Part shown: positions 1 to 10,873 of the stretch, piece after piece
Numbering within the stretch: position 1 is the first letter of the stretch
Layout: each line of letters opens with the position of its first letter
Source: JACMQX01 sp040385105
GTDB lineage: Bacteria; Pseudomonadota; Gammaproteobacteria; Burkholderiales; Burkholderiaceae_C
NCBI GenBank assembly: GCA_040385105.1
Contig: JAZKHY010000047.1
Location: forward strand, 1-64,000
Length of the DNA stretch: 64,000 bases
Direction: 5' to 3'
Notes under the pieces: model-generated
What the model was told of the DNA's origin: nothing
Seen by the model: the letters and a program-made list of their open reading frames with translations, nothing else
Databases searched by the model: none
Made by a program: the position numbers and the translations under genes

Positions 1-85
1 GGAAGATCAGCACCACCAGCAGCACGTCGATGAACGGGATCAGGTTGATCTCGGGTTCTTCTTTCTGGCGCGGACGGAAGTTCAT
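1..85 (-). CDS. exbD: ExbD/TolR-type biopolymer transport protein, N-terminal fragment
   Basis: Only the first 28 codons lie in the window; the gene runs off the left edge. The visible protein begins MNFRPRQKEEPEINLIPFID and continues into a hydrophobic stretch. This is the standard ExbD/TolR opening: a short basic cytoplasmic tail, then the single transmembrane helix whose Asp takes part in proton-driven energisation. The start lies 9 bases after the stop of the ExbB gene, so the two form an exbB-exbD operon. I call it ExbD rather than TolR because tolB-pal-cpoB sits about 51 kb away with no tolQRA beside it, but a short fragment cannot separate the two. Confidence 0.85.
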   Translation of the reverse strand, partial: MNFRPRQKEEPEINLIPFIDVLLVVLIF

Positions 86-94
86 CGGCAGGCC

Positions 95-739
95 TTACTT
101 GCGCAGCGTGTTCAGGTGGCGCACAAAGCGCTCCGAGGCAAGCTCCAGCCCGAGCAGGTAGCCGTCAACCCTGGCGCGGAAGTAGCGCCAGAAGATCAGC
201 GCCGGGATGGCCACGATCAGGCCGAAAGCGGTGTTGTACAGCGCGATGGAAATGCCGTGTGCCAGCTGCGCGGGGTTGCTCGCGCCGATGGCCGAGCCCG
301 CGCCGGCACTGCCGGGCGCCTGCGAGCCGAAGATCTCGATCATGCCGATGACGGTGCCCAGCAGGCCCAGCAGCGGCGCGGCAGAAGCGATGGTGGCCAG
401 GGCCGGCAGGTAGCGTTCAAGGCGGTGCGCCACGGCCCGCCCGGCGCCTTCCATCGTGGCCCGCAGGTCTGCTTCGCTGCAGCGGGGGTTGGTGTTGAGG
501 GCGCGAAAGCCGCTGGCAAGCACTTCGCCAAGTGCGGAGTTCTGCTCCAGCTGGGTGACCACGTCGGGCCCCGGTACGGCATTGCGGGATACGGTGAGGG
601 CTTCATCAAGCAGCTTGGGCGGCGCGATCCTGGCGGTCTTGAGGCTGATGAAGCGCTCGATGATGAGAGCCATGGCGACGATGGAGCAGGCAATAAGAGG
701 CCAGATCGGCCAGCCAGCGGCTTGTATGATCGAAAGCAA
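95..739 (-). CDS. exbB: ExbB/TolQ-type proton channel protein (MotA/TolQ/ExbB family)
   Basis: A 214-residue inner-membrane protein. It has an N-terminal helix (about residues 10-30), a long cytoplasmic segment, and two further helices (about 110-140 and 155-180). The family hallmark is seen around residue 115 (ASAAPLLGLLGTVIGMI) and again in the SIALYNTAFGLIVAIPALI stretch. Family members form a pentameric channel that, with ExbD, couples proton-motive force to TonB or another outer-membrane energiser. Length is normal for ExbB/TolQ. The gene is transcribed away from xseA and is followed directly by exbD. No TonB gene is visible here. Confidence 0.9.
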   Translation of the reverse strand: MLSIIQAAGWPIWPLIACSIVAMALIIERFISLKTARIAPPKLLDEALTVSRNAVPGPDVVTQLEQNSALGEVLASGFRALNTNPRCSEADLRATMEGAGRAVAHRLERYLPALATIASAAPLLGLLGTVIGMIEIFGSQAPGSAGAGSAIGASNPAQLAHGISIALYNTAFGLIVAIPALIFWRYFRARVDGYLLGLELASERFVRHLNTLRK

Positions 740-1093
740 GGGGGTCTCTCCACTCAGAAAAGTGCGACGGAAGTGCCCGCAGATTATGGCTTACCTGTCA
801 CGCTGTTTTGAATGAATCGTGGCGCACCGGATTGCGTGGTGACTGCGGAACAACATGACCACAGAAGATGTGGATAACTTTGTGAAGAAGTGGGGCCTGA
901 CCGGCCCGCAAGCCGCGCCAATGCGTCAATGTGACAGATCGATGACTTTTTGAGCAGGAAAATATCCAGTGAAATCAACAGCTTGCACGACAGCTCCTGC
1001 ACTTTGGTGCGGTGGCGCACCAAACATGCATGGTTGCGGCGCGGCTGTGGAGTATTGCTCCTCACAACCTGCCGGCAAGCGGCGGATTTGCTG
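740..1093. other. Divergent intergenic region exbB/xseA with one perfect DnaA-box sequence
   Basis: This 354-bp gap between exbB (leftward) and xseA (rightward) is the only stretch over 300 bp without a gene. It holds a perfect 9-mer TTATCCACA on the minus strand at 869-877, the consensus high-affinity DnaA box. I find no second box or AT-rich unwinding element nearby, so it is not an origin on this evidence. Open frames here lack ribosome sites and protein-like composition. Both divergent promoters must lie here, but I could not identify convincing -35/-10 pairs. Confidence 0.4.
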
Positions 1094-2407
1094 ATGTCCG
1101 GCATCGCAACCCAAGCATTGAAGCCGCGCATCTGGCAGGTTGGCGCGCTATGCCGCGCCATTGCTGATGCCCTGGAGGCAAGGTTCAATCCTGTCGCGGT
1201 CCGCGGCGAGATTTCAGGCTTCTCGCGGGCCTCCAGCGGGCATTGCTACTTCTCGCTCAAGGATGAACAGGGCCAGATCCGCTGCGCCATGTTCCGACGC
1301 GCAGCCGGCCTGCTGGACTTCGCGCCGCGGGACGGTGAGTTGGTGGAAGTGCGCGGCCGGCTGGGCGTGTATGAGCCGCGCGGGGACCTGCAGCTCATCG
1401 TCGAATCCATGAGCCGGGCCGGGCAGGGCGCGCTGTTCGAGCAGTTCCTGCAACTGAAAGCCAGGCTTGAAGCCGAGGGCCTCTTCGACCCGGCGCGCAA
1501 GCGCGGTTTGCCGGCGCTGCCGCGTTGCATAGGCCTTGTGACGTCGACGGGCGCGGCAGCCTTGCACGACGTGGTGACCGCCCTGCGGCGGCGTGTGCCG
1601 CACATCCCGGTTGTGCTGTCGCCCGCGCCGGTGCAGGGCGCAGGTGCTCCCGCTGAACTGGTGCGCGCGTTGCAGCGCCTGTGGCCTGTGGGCGCCGACA
1701 GCGCAGGCGCCGGGCCGGCGGGCATGCCGCCGGTGGACGTCATCCTGCTGGTGCGCGGCGGCGGCTCGATCGACGACCTCTGGGCCTTCAACGACGAGCA
1801 GCTTGCGCGTGCGATCGCGCAGAGCCCGGTGCCGGTGATCTGCGGTGTGGGCCATGAAACAGACTTCAGCATCGCCGACTTTGTGGCCGACCTGCGCGCG
1901 CCCACTCCCACTGCTGCGGCCGAGATGGTGTCCGAGCCGCGCGACGTGTGGCTTGGCGCGCTCGGCCTGATGGCCGGCCGCATGCAGGACGCCGTGACGC
2001 GCCAGCTCGACGCGCAGGGGCAGCGTGTGGACCAGGCTGCCAGCCGCATGGGGCGCCCCTCGGGCCTCGTGGCCCGGCAGCAGCTTCGCCTCAGCCAGCA
2101 CGCGCAGCGCCTGCGCCATGCCACGAGTTCCGCGCTTGAACGGCGTGGCCAGGCTTTGCGCACCCTGGAGGCGAACCTGCCCCAGCGCCTGGGTGTGACG
2201 ATGGACCGCGCAGGGCAGCGGCTGCATCGCGCGCAGCTGCGGCTGGAGCTGCTCGACCCGCGCCTGGTGCTGCGCCGCGGCTATGCCTGGCTGAGCGACG
2301 CTGAGGGCCATGCCATCACCAGCGCCGCGCAGGCGCAGCCGGGGAAGGCCGTGCGCGCAACCCTCGCTGATGGCGAGGTTGATCTGACCGTGTCACAGCC
2401 GCGCTGA
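1094..2407 (+). CDS. xseA: Exodeoxyribonuclease VII large subunit
   Basis: XseA (437 aa from this ATG; E. coli 456) forms the catalytic subunit of ExoVII, which with XseB degrades single-stranded DNA from both ends. An N-terminal OB-fold (about residues 10-110; WQVGALCRAIADALEARFNP, then SGHCYFSLKDE) precedes the conserved nuclease domain. That domain shows LVTSTGAAALHDV, ILLVRGGGSIDDLWAFND and CGVGHETDFSIADFVADLRA. A C-terminal Gln/Arg-rich coiled coil follows. An in-frame TTG at 950 would add 48 residues of unconvincing composition, so I use ATG 1094. xseB is not adjacent. sodB follows after 50 bp. Confidence 0.95.
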   Translation: MSGIATQALKPRIWQVGALCRAIADALEARFNPVAVRGEISGFSRASSGHCYFSLKDEQGQIRCAMFRRAAGLLDFAPRDGELVEVRGRLGVYEPRGDLQLIVESMSRAGQGALFEQFLQLKARLEAEGLFDPARKRGLPALPRCIGLVTSTGAAALHDVVTALRRRVPHIPVVLSPAPVQGAGAPAELVRALQRLWPVGADSAGAGPAGMPPVDVILLVRGGGSIDDLWAFNDEQLARAIAQSPVPVICGVGHETDFSIADFVADLRAPTPTAAAEMVSEPRDVWLGALGLMAGRMQDAVTRQLDAQGQRVDQAASRMGRPSGLVARQQLRLSQHAQRLRHATSSALERRGQALRTLEANLPQRLGVTMDRAGQRLHRAQLRLELLDPRLVLRRGYAWLSDAEGHAITSAAQAQPGKAVRATLADGEVDLTVSQPR

Positions 2408-2457
2408 GCAAACTTCCTACAATCCGCTTTTCAGACAACAACCACGACGAGGAAAAA

Positions 2458-3039
2458 ATGGAACACACGCTGCCCCCCCTTCCGTACGCGATCGACGCGC
2501 TGGCGCCGGCCTATTCGAAGGAAACGCTCGAATACCACCACGGCAAGCACCACAACGCCTATGTGGTGAACCTGAACAACCTGCAGAAGGGCACCGAGTT
2601 CGAGAGCATGACGCTGGAGGAAATCATCAAGAAGTCCAGCGGCGGCATCTACAACAACTCGGCCCAGATCTGGAACCACACCTTCTTCTGGAACTGCATG
2701 AAGCCCGCCGGCGGCGGCGAACCCGCAGGCGCGCTGGCCGCTGCCATCAACGCCAAGTGGGGCAGCTATGCCGCGTTCAAGGAAGCCTTCGTGAAGTCTG
2801 CAGTCGGCAACTTCGGTTCCGGCTGGACCTGGCTCGTGAAGAAGCCCGACGGTTCGGTGGACATCGTCAACACCGGCGCCGCAGGCACGCCCCTGACCAC
2901 CGCCGACAAGGCGCTGCTGACGGTGGACGTCTGGGAGCACGCGTATTACATCGACTACCGCAACCTGCGTCCGAAGTTTGTCGAGTCCTTCCTCGACAAG
3001 CTGGTGAACTGGGAATTCGCGCAGGCCAACTTCGCCTGA
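2458..3039 (+). CDS. sodB: Superoxide dismutase, Fe (or Fe/Mn) type
   Basis: A 193-residue cytoplasmic SOD that dismutates superoxide to O2 and H2O2. Metal ligands are all visible: His in TLEYHHGKHHNAYV, His in NNSAQIWNHTFFWN, and Asp/His in LTVDVWEHAYYIDYRN. The NSAQIWNHTFFW and GSGWTWLV segments favour an iron SodB. The length matches the family. A strong GAGGAAAAA ribosome site precedes ATG 2458, and a -10-like TACAAT lies at 2418-2423, so it probably has its own promoter rather than only read-through from xseA. A terminator hairpin follows. Confidence 0.96.
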   Translation: MEHTLPPLPYAIDALAPAYSKETLEYHHGKHHNAYVVNLNNLQKGTEFESMTLEEIIKKSSGGIYNNSAQIWNHTFFWNCMKPAGGGEPAGALAAAINAKWGSYAAFKEAFVKSAVGNFGSGWTWLVKKPDGSVDIVNTGAAGTPLTTADKALLTVDVWEHAYYIDYRNLRPKFVESFLDKLVNWEFAQANFA

Positions 3040-3057
3040 AGCAGTCCTTTCGGGCAC

Positions 3058-3084
3058 AAAAAAGCCGGCGCAAGCCGGCTTTTT
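3058..3084. terminator. Bidirectional intrinsic terminator between sodB and the DUF192 gene
   Basis: A perfect GCCGGC stem (3064-3069 / 3074-3079) with a 4-base loop. It is flanked by six A on the left and five T on the right, so it can work in both directions for the two convergent genes. Confidence 0.85.
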
Positions 3085-3104
3085 GCATGGTGTGCCATTT
3101 CGTT

Positions 3105-3587
3105 CTACTTCGCGCCGCCGAACGGTTTGCCCGTGAGCTTGAATCCCGCGCCTATCTTGCGCTTGGCGAACCAGCCCTGGTTCATCTCGAGCACAAAACG
3201 CACGGGCTTTGCGGAGCAGTGCGAGTCCAGCGTCTGCGGCTTCATGTCCACGATGTTGACGATGCTGCCGTCGTCGGCAATGAAGGCCGCCGACAGCGGC
3301 AGCAGCGTGTTCTTCATCCAGAAGCACTGCATGGAAGGCTGGTCGAACACGAACAGCATGCCCTCGTGCATCGGCATTTCCTTGCGGAACATCAGCCCGA
3401 TCTGGCGCTGCATGTCGTTGGCGGCCACCTGGCTGTCGATCTGGTGCATGCCGGCCGCGAGCTTCACGCGCGGCAGGTCCATCTGCGGTGCATCCTGCGC
3501 TGCGGCCGTGGCGCATGCAAAGGCGAGCGCCGCGAGCAGTGCTCGCGCCAGGGAACGGGAAGAATCAGACAAGGAATTCAGGAGCAC
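3105..3587 (-). CDS. DUF192 family exported protein
   Basis: A 160-residue protein from a GTG start (3587). A hydrophobic leader ends near residue 30 (ALLAALAFACATAAAQ), so it is probably exported. The DUF192 core follows: MQRQIGLMFRKEMPMHEGML, FDQPSMQCFWMKNTLLPLSA, IVDMKPQTLDSHCSAKPVRF and a C-terminal VLEMNQGWFAKRKIGAGFKL. The family is widespread and its function unknown; some members contribute to stress or halophily phenotypes. A start closer to the leader is possible. It is convergent with sodB. Confidence 0.85.
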   Translation of the reverse strand: MLLNSLSDSSRSLARALLAALAFACATAAAQDAPQMDLPRVKLAAGMHQIDSQVAANDMQRQIGLMFRKEMPMHEGMLFVFDQPSMQCFWMKNTLLPLSAAFIADDGSIVNIVDMKPQTLDSHCSAKPVRFVLEMNQGWFAKRKIGAGFKLTGKPFGGAK

Positions 3588-3608
3588 GGCAAATTACCTT
3601 CCACAAAC

Positions 3609-3634
3609 GAAAACGCCCGCAAGAGCGGGCATTT
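3609..3634 (-). terminator. Intrinsic terminator of the Ala/Lys-rich protein gene
   Basis: GCCCGC / GCGGGC six-base-pair stem with an AAGA loop (3615-3630). Read leftwards it ends in GTTTTCG, so it fits termination of the gene at 3696-4034. Confidence 0.65.
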
Positions 3635-3695
3635 TGACTGATGTCACCGGAAGGGACTCACCGGCTGGTGGTTCCCGGGTCATCAGGCTGGCGAA

Positions 3696-4034
3696 TTACG
3701 CCTTCTTTTCAGCCTTCTTGGCCTTCTTTGCAGCGGCCTTTTCTTCCTTGGCCTTCTTGGCGGCGGCGGCCTTTTCTTCCTTGGCGGCCTTGGCTGCAGC
3801 AGCCTTGTCTTCCTTGGCGGCGGCCGGCTTGGCTTCAGCCTTGGCTTCTACCTTTGCTGCGGGAGCGGCGGGGGTAGCGGCGACTGCGGGAGCAGCGGGC
3901 TTGGCAGCGGCGGGAGCTGCTGCGGCAGCGGGAGCAGCCGGCGTCGCGGGCGTAGCGGGCTTGGCAGCCGGAGCTTGTGCGAAAGCGGCTGCAGCGAACA
4001 GGCCGGCGACGAGGGTAGCGAGAATCTTGCTCAT
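3696..4034 (-). CDS. Ala/Pro/Lys-rich low-complexity protein with signal peptide
   Basis: 112 residues from ATG 4034. A clear Sec-type leader (MSKILATLVAGLFAAAAFAQ) is followed by an Ala-Pro segment (PATPATPAAPAAAAAPAAAK, about 25-60). The C-terminal half alternates Ala and Lys/Glu (KEEKAAAAKKAKEEKAAAKK), resembling histone-H1-like tails. The leader argues that the protein is exported, so a nucleoid role is unlikely. Similar Ala/Lys-rich secreted proteins occur in Burkholderiales, and no function can be assigned. A TAGAAT element lies in the shared upstream region with icd. The terminator at 3609-3634 supports a real transcription unit. Confidence 0.7.
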   Translation of the reverse strand: MSKILATLVAGLFAAAAFAQAPAAKPATPATPAAPAAAAAPAAAKPAAPAVAATPAAPAAKVEAKAEAKPAAAKEDKAAAAKAAKEEKAAAAKKAKEEKAAAKKAKKAEKKA

Positions 4035-4229
4035 TTGGAACTTCCTTGATTGAAGATATTTGGATAGCCCCCCTGCCAACGAGCAGAGAGTCCTTCCGTA
4101 ACGGCGGTCAAATCGCGGCGGTTGACAGCCCGGTCACATTTATTTGCCGATAGAATCCTAGGGTTTTGCCTAGTTTTGAGCCAAAAGCCAGGACATTTCT
4201 CTTCAGCAACCCCCCGGAGACCGCTTCCT

Positions 4230-5483
<1,254 letters not shown>

Positions 5484-5546
5484 GGCAATTGGGTAAGGCA
5501 GTTGTGGTGCCGCTTGCCGCACCCGGCAGGCCAGAGCTCACGCGAG

Positions 5547-5578
5547 ACGGCCCGGGGCGCCAAACCCCGGGCCGTTTT
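5547..5578 (+). terminator. Intrinsic terminator of icd
   Basis: An 11-bp near-perfect stem ACGGCCCGGGG / CCCCGGGCCGT (5547-5557 / 5565-5575) ends in TTTT. The T-run touches the stop codon of the convergent cold-shock-domain gene. Confidence 0.8.
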
Positions 5579-5931
5579 CATTCTTCTGCCAGTTCTGCCG
5601 CCGCTTCAAACTCGGCCTCGGCCGGTGCTGCGCCGTCTTCGTCTTCTGTTTCCGGGAACGGGAAGAACCGGCGGCGCGGCCTGGTGAAGCGCTGGTAGTA
5701 CCACCGGGGTTTGGGAAAGGCGTTGCGCCAGACGAGCTGTATGTTCTGTGCCAGCGGGCCCTTGGGGCCATCGAGCAGGTCAAACTCCACCCGGTCGCCG
5801 GGATGCAGCACCCTGTGCCCCTCCATCACGATATTGCTGTAGTGGACGAAGATGTCCGGCCCGCCGCTTGCGAGTTGTATGAAACCCAGGCCCTTACCTT
5901 CGTCAAACCATTTCACCCATCCGTTTACCAT
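5578..5931 (-). CDS. Cold-shock-domain protein with C-terminal basic/acidic extension
   Basis: 117 residues. Residues 1-67 form a cold-shock domain: MVNGWVKWFDEGKGLGFIQL carries the RNP1-like KGLGFI, DIFVHYSNI is the RNP2-like strand, and RVEFDLLDGPKGPLAQNIQLV completes the fold. Such domains bind single-stranded RNA or DNA. Unlike classical Csp proteins (about 67-70 aa), it has about 48 extra residues: an aromatic/Arg segment (PRWYYQRFTRPRRRFFPFPE), then an acidic Ala-rich tail. It is divergent from clpS; the 200-bp upstream region is unusually AT-rich for this genome. RNA chaperone or regulator is a reasonable guess. Confidence 0.85.
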   Translation of the reverse strand: MVNGWVKWFDEGKGLGFIQLASGGPDIFVHYSNIVMEGHRVLHPGDRVEFDLLDGPKGPLAQNIQLVWRNAFPKPRWYYQRFTRPRRRFFPFPETEDEDGAAPAEAEFEAAAELAEE

Positions 5932-6136
5932 TTCAGCTCATCTCCCGGCGCAAAGCGACAGGGAAAGTATGAGTTAAATAGAACTATTTTGTCAAACAAA
6001 ACAAGTACAAAAGTACATTCAATGGTTACGCAATCGCCTGGAATTTATCTGCAGGCCTGTCGCTTGAATGTGACGGATACGCCTCCAATTCACCTCCATG
6101 GTGCAGTGCGCAACACTGCTCGATAGAATGAATTTC

Positions 6137-6490
6137 ATGGCAACAAAAATTCCCCAGAAGCCGGCGGCACCCAAGGTGCAGCCGCCGGACGAAGGTGGCT
6201 CTGTGGTTCTGGAACGCCGGACACAAAAAACCAAGCCCCCCCAGATGTACCAGGTCGTCATGCTCAATGACGACTACACCCCGATGGAATTCGTCGTCGT
6301 GGTGATCCAGGAATTCTTCAGCAAGGACCGCGAGACCGCGACCCAGATCATGCTGAAGATCCACCTGGATGGCCGCGCGGTATGCGGCGTGTATTCCAGG
6401 GATGTAGCAGCGACCAAGGTCGATCAGGTACTTGAAGCAGCGAAGCAGGCCGGGCACCCGCTGCAATGTGTGAGTGAGCCTATTGAATAA
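6137..6490 (+). CDS. clpS: ATP-dependent Clp protease adaptor ClpS
   Basis: 117 residues from ATG 6137; an in-frame ATG at 6128 would add MNF. ClpS delivers N-degron substrates to ClpAP. The core motifs are plain: YQVVMLNDDYTPMEFVVVV (N-degron pocket, with the NDD segment), then the MLKIHLDGRAVCGVYSRDVA region and GHPLQCVSEP at the end. The gene lies 61 bp upstream of clpA, the usual clpS-clpA operon. Neither start has a strong ribosome site, so the exact start is uncertain by three codons. Confidence 0.95.
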   Translation: MATKIPQKPAAPKVQPPDEGGSVVLERRTQKTKPPQMYQVVMLNDDYTPMEFVVVVIQEFFSKDRETATQIMLKIHLDGRAVCGVYSRDVAATKVDQVLEAAKQAGHPLQCVSEPIE

Positions 6491-6551
6491 AAGGCAATTG
6501 CACAGATAACCAGGGTTGGTAACGTAACATAGCAAGGCAAAAGGAAGTCAC

Positions 6552-8870
<2,319 letters not shown>

Positions 8871-8886
8871 TCTTCTTTGGCCCTCG

Positions 8887-8918
8887 AAAAACGCTAGCCC
8901 CGCGCTGGCGTTTTTTTT
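8887..8918 (+). terminator. Intrinsic terminator of clpSA
   Basis: AACGCTAGC / GCTGGCGTT stem (one G-U pair) with a short CCCGC loop, followed by eight T. Confidence 0.85.
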
Positions 8919-9050
8919 GGCATGCCCGCATGAACCTGTCTCGAAATCTGAGACGCGCCCTGTTTTCTGATGTGGCTGCCGGTGCAACGCGGCGCGACGA
9001 TAGCGGTGTCCGGCAGATTTTCCCCAACCCCGCTATCACTGGAGGTTCAC

Positions 9051-9845
9051 ATGACGACATCCCGCAACCCGCCATGGCTGAAGCTTGCCGCGTTGTTCAT
9101 TGCCTGCGCGCTCGCCGCCGGCGCCTCCCGCGCCGACGCCCTGGACAACATCACGGCTTCAGGTGTGGTGCGCGTCGGCATCATGACCGACTATCCGCCC
9201 TTCGGCACCATCGACTCATCGCTCAAGCCGCAGGGCTATGACATCGACATGGCTGCGTTGCTTGCAAAAGCCTGGAATGTGCGCGTCGAGTTTGTCACCG
9301 TTACGGCTCCCAATCGCGTGCCGACGCTGCAGACCGGCAAGGCCGACGTCATGCTCAACATTGGCCGCAGCGAGGAGCGCGCCAAAGTCGTGGACTTCAC
9401 GCAACCCTATGCCCCGTACTACATCGGCATTTACGGCAGCCCGGGCGGCGCCCCCATCAAGTCCGTCACCGATCTCAAGGGCCGCTCCGTAGCCGTCACG
9501 CGCGGCGCCATCGAAGATCGCGTCCTCACGCAGGACGCCCCGGGTGCCGGCCTCACGCGCTTCGAGGACAACAGCAACACCATCTCGGCTTTCTTCAGCG
9601 GCCAGACCGAAACCATGGCCATTGGCAACATTGTGGCGCTTGCCCTGCGCGAGAAGGGCACCCCGCGCCCGTTCGAGGAAAAGCTCATCGTCATGAACTC
9701 GCCCGTTCACGCCGCAGTCCAGAAGGGTGAGACGCGGCTGCTGGCGAAGATGAACGAGTTCTTCAGTGCCATCAAGAGAGACGGCAGCCTGAACGCGATC
9801 TCGCAGAAATGGCTCAAGCAGCCGCTGGCTGCAAACCTGCAGTGA
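9051..9845 (+). CDS. Periplasmic amino-acid-type solute-binding protein (family 3), orphan
   Basis: 264 residues from ATG 9051, chosen for the GGAGGT ribosome site six bases upstream. A signal peptide ends near residue 30 (LFIACALAAGASRADA). The family-3 binding fold follows: VRVGIMTDYPPFGT, GYDIDMAALLAKAWNVRVEF, DVMLNIGRSEERAKVVDFTQ and LKGRSVAVTRGA. Such proteins deliver amino acids or related small compounds to ABC permeases, but no permease or ATPase gene is adjacent. Its 3' end overlaps the convergent XRE regulator by 32 bp. Ligand unknown; the neighbouring amidohydrolase suggests a nitrogen compound, but this is inference. Confidence 0.85.
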   Translation: MTTSRNPPWLKLAALFIACALAAGASRADALDNITASGVVRVGIMTDYPPFGTIDSSLKPQGYDIDMAALLAKAWNVRVEFVTVTAPNRVPTLQTGKADVMLNIGRSEERAKVVDFTQPYAPYYIGIYGSPGGAPIKSVTDLKGRSVAVTRGAIEDRVLTQDAPGAGLTRFEDNSNTISAFFSGQTETMAIGNIVALALREKGTPRPFEEKLIVMNSPVHAAVQKGETRLLAKMNEFFSAIKRDGSLNAISQKWLKQPLAANLQ

Positions 9846-10740
9846 AGCCGGAACCGGCCTGTGGCGCGGGTTCGATGCTGATCCTGCGGCGGATGAAGTC
9901 TGCCGCCTTCTGCCCGGTGACCACTTCACTCCAGAGCTCGCGGGCCAGCAGCGAGTGCAGCCGCAGCGACTCGGCATCCTGCGAGATCATGCCCACACCG
10001 CGCCAGATATTCAGCCGCGGCCCGATGCGGAACGGGCTGGTCAACGCGAAAGAGCCCCTGGCCTGCCGGATCACCGAGAAACTCGTGGTCGGAAGCTCGT
10101 CAAACAGGATGCCGATCTGCACCCCTATGGGCGGCTGCTCCAGCATGCCCGCGATGCGTTCAAGTTCGTCGCGCACCATGGCCCGGTGTGCACGCAGCGC
10201 GGCCGGCGTAGCCTCGTCGCCTGCCAGGCCGCGCTCGCCAAAGCGCACCAGTTCCGGCAGGGACAGCACGTTAGTGATGGCGGGCTGGCGTGCCCGGTAC
10301 TGCGCCTTGCGGGCGGCCAGGATGCCCAGCAGGTCGTCCACATTGGTGGTATGGCGTGCGGGCCGGGTCGCGGCATGGGCCTGTGCGAGCAGCGCCTCGC
10401 GAAGGGAGGCGTCATATTCGTCTGACGTCAGCAGGTACACGATGGGGCCGAAGGCCACGAAGATATGCTCCGCCTGCGCTTCGATCTGCCGCAACCTCTC
10501 GAAGTAGGCGATGGCCGATGGCACGTACTCCATGCCCACGCCCAGCAGCGTCTCCACGGGAATGCCCAGCAGCTTGGCCACGCGCGAGAGGGTGTCGATC
10601 TTGCCGATGCCGCTGCTTTCGAGCCGGTATACCGATGCGCGCGACATGTTCAGCCGCTGGCCCAGCGCATCGGCCGAAAGGCCTGCGCCCATGCGGTAGG
10701 CGCGCAGCCGCTCGCCAATCTCAACCAGTTTTGATGCCAC
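9814..10740 (-). CDS. XRE-family transcriptional regulator with C-terminal effector domain
   Basis: 308 residues from GTG 10740, which has an AGGAGC ribosome site eight bases upstream. Upstream in-frame starts would run through the promoter region. The N-terminal HTH (about 5-60) reads IGERLRAYRMGAGLSADALG then RLNMSRASVYRLE. The remaining 240 residues (SAIAYFERLRQIEAQAEHIF...) form a likely ligand-sensing domain that I do not recognise. It is divergent from the cyclic amidohydrolase at 10874, the classic arrangement for a local regulator, and convergent with the binding protein at 9051. Confidence 0.85.
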   Translation of the reverse strand: MASKLVEIGERLRAYRMGAGLSADALGQRLNMSRASVYRLESSGIGKIDTLSRVAKLLGIPVETLLGVGMEYVPSAIAYFERLRQIEAQAEHIFVAFGPIVYLLTSDEYDASLREALLAQAHAATRPARHTTNVDDLLGILAARKAQYRARQPAITNVLSLPELVRFGERGLAGDEATPAALRAHRAMVRDELERIAGMLEQPPIGVQIGILFDELPTTSFSVIRQARGSFALTSPFRIGPRLNIWRGVGMISQDAESLRLHSLLARELWSEVVTGQKAADFIRRRISIEPAPQAGSGFTAGLQPAAA

Positions 10741-10873
10741 GATCAATGCTCCTCGTGATACGCCGGTGCCGGCGCGCCATCTCAGGAAACGAGACGGGGC
10801 AGGCTTGCCGCCCGGATCAGCAAGACATGTGCCAGCAACAAGCCGTGCCGCAGCAGGCATTCAAGGACAACCC

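Noticed and set aside
950..1093. 48-residue N-terminal extension of XseA from a TTG
   Set aside because: The extension has no family similarity and no ribosome site; ATG 1094 gives the normal XseA length.
4120..4160. TTGACA and TAGAAT pair as an icd promoter
   Set aside because: The spacer is 23 bases, too long for sigma-70 recognition.
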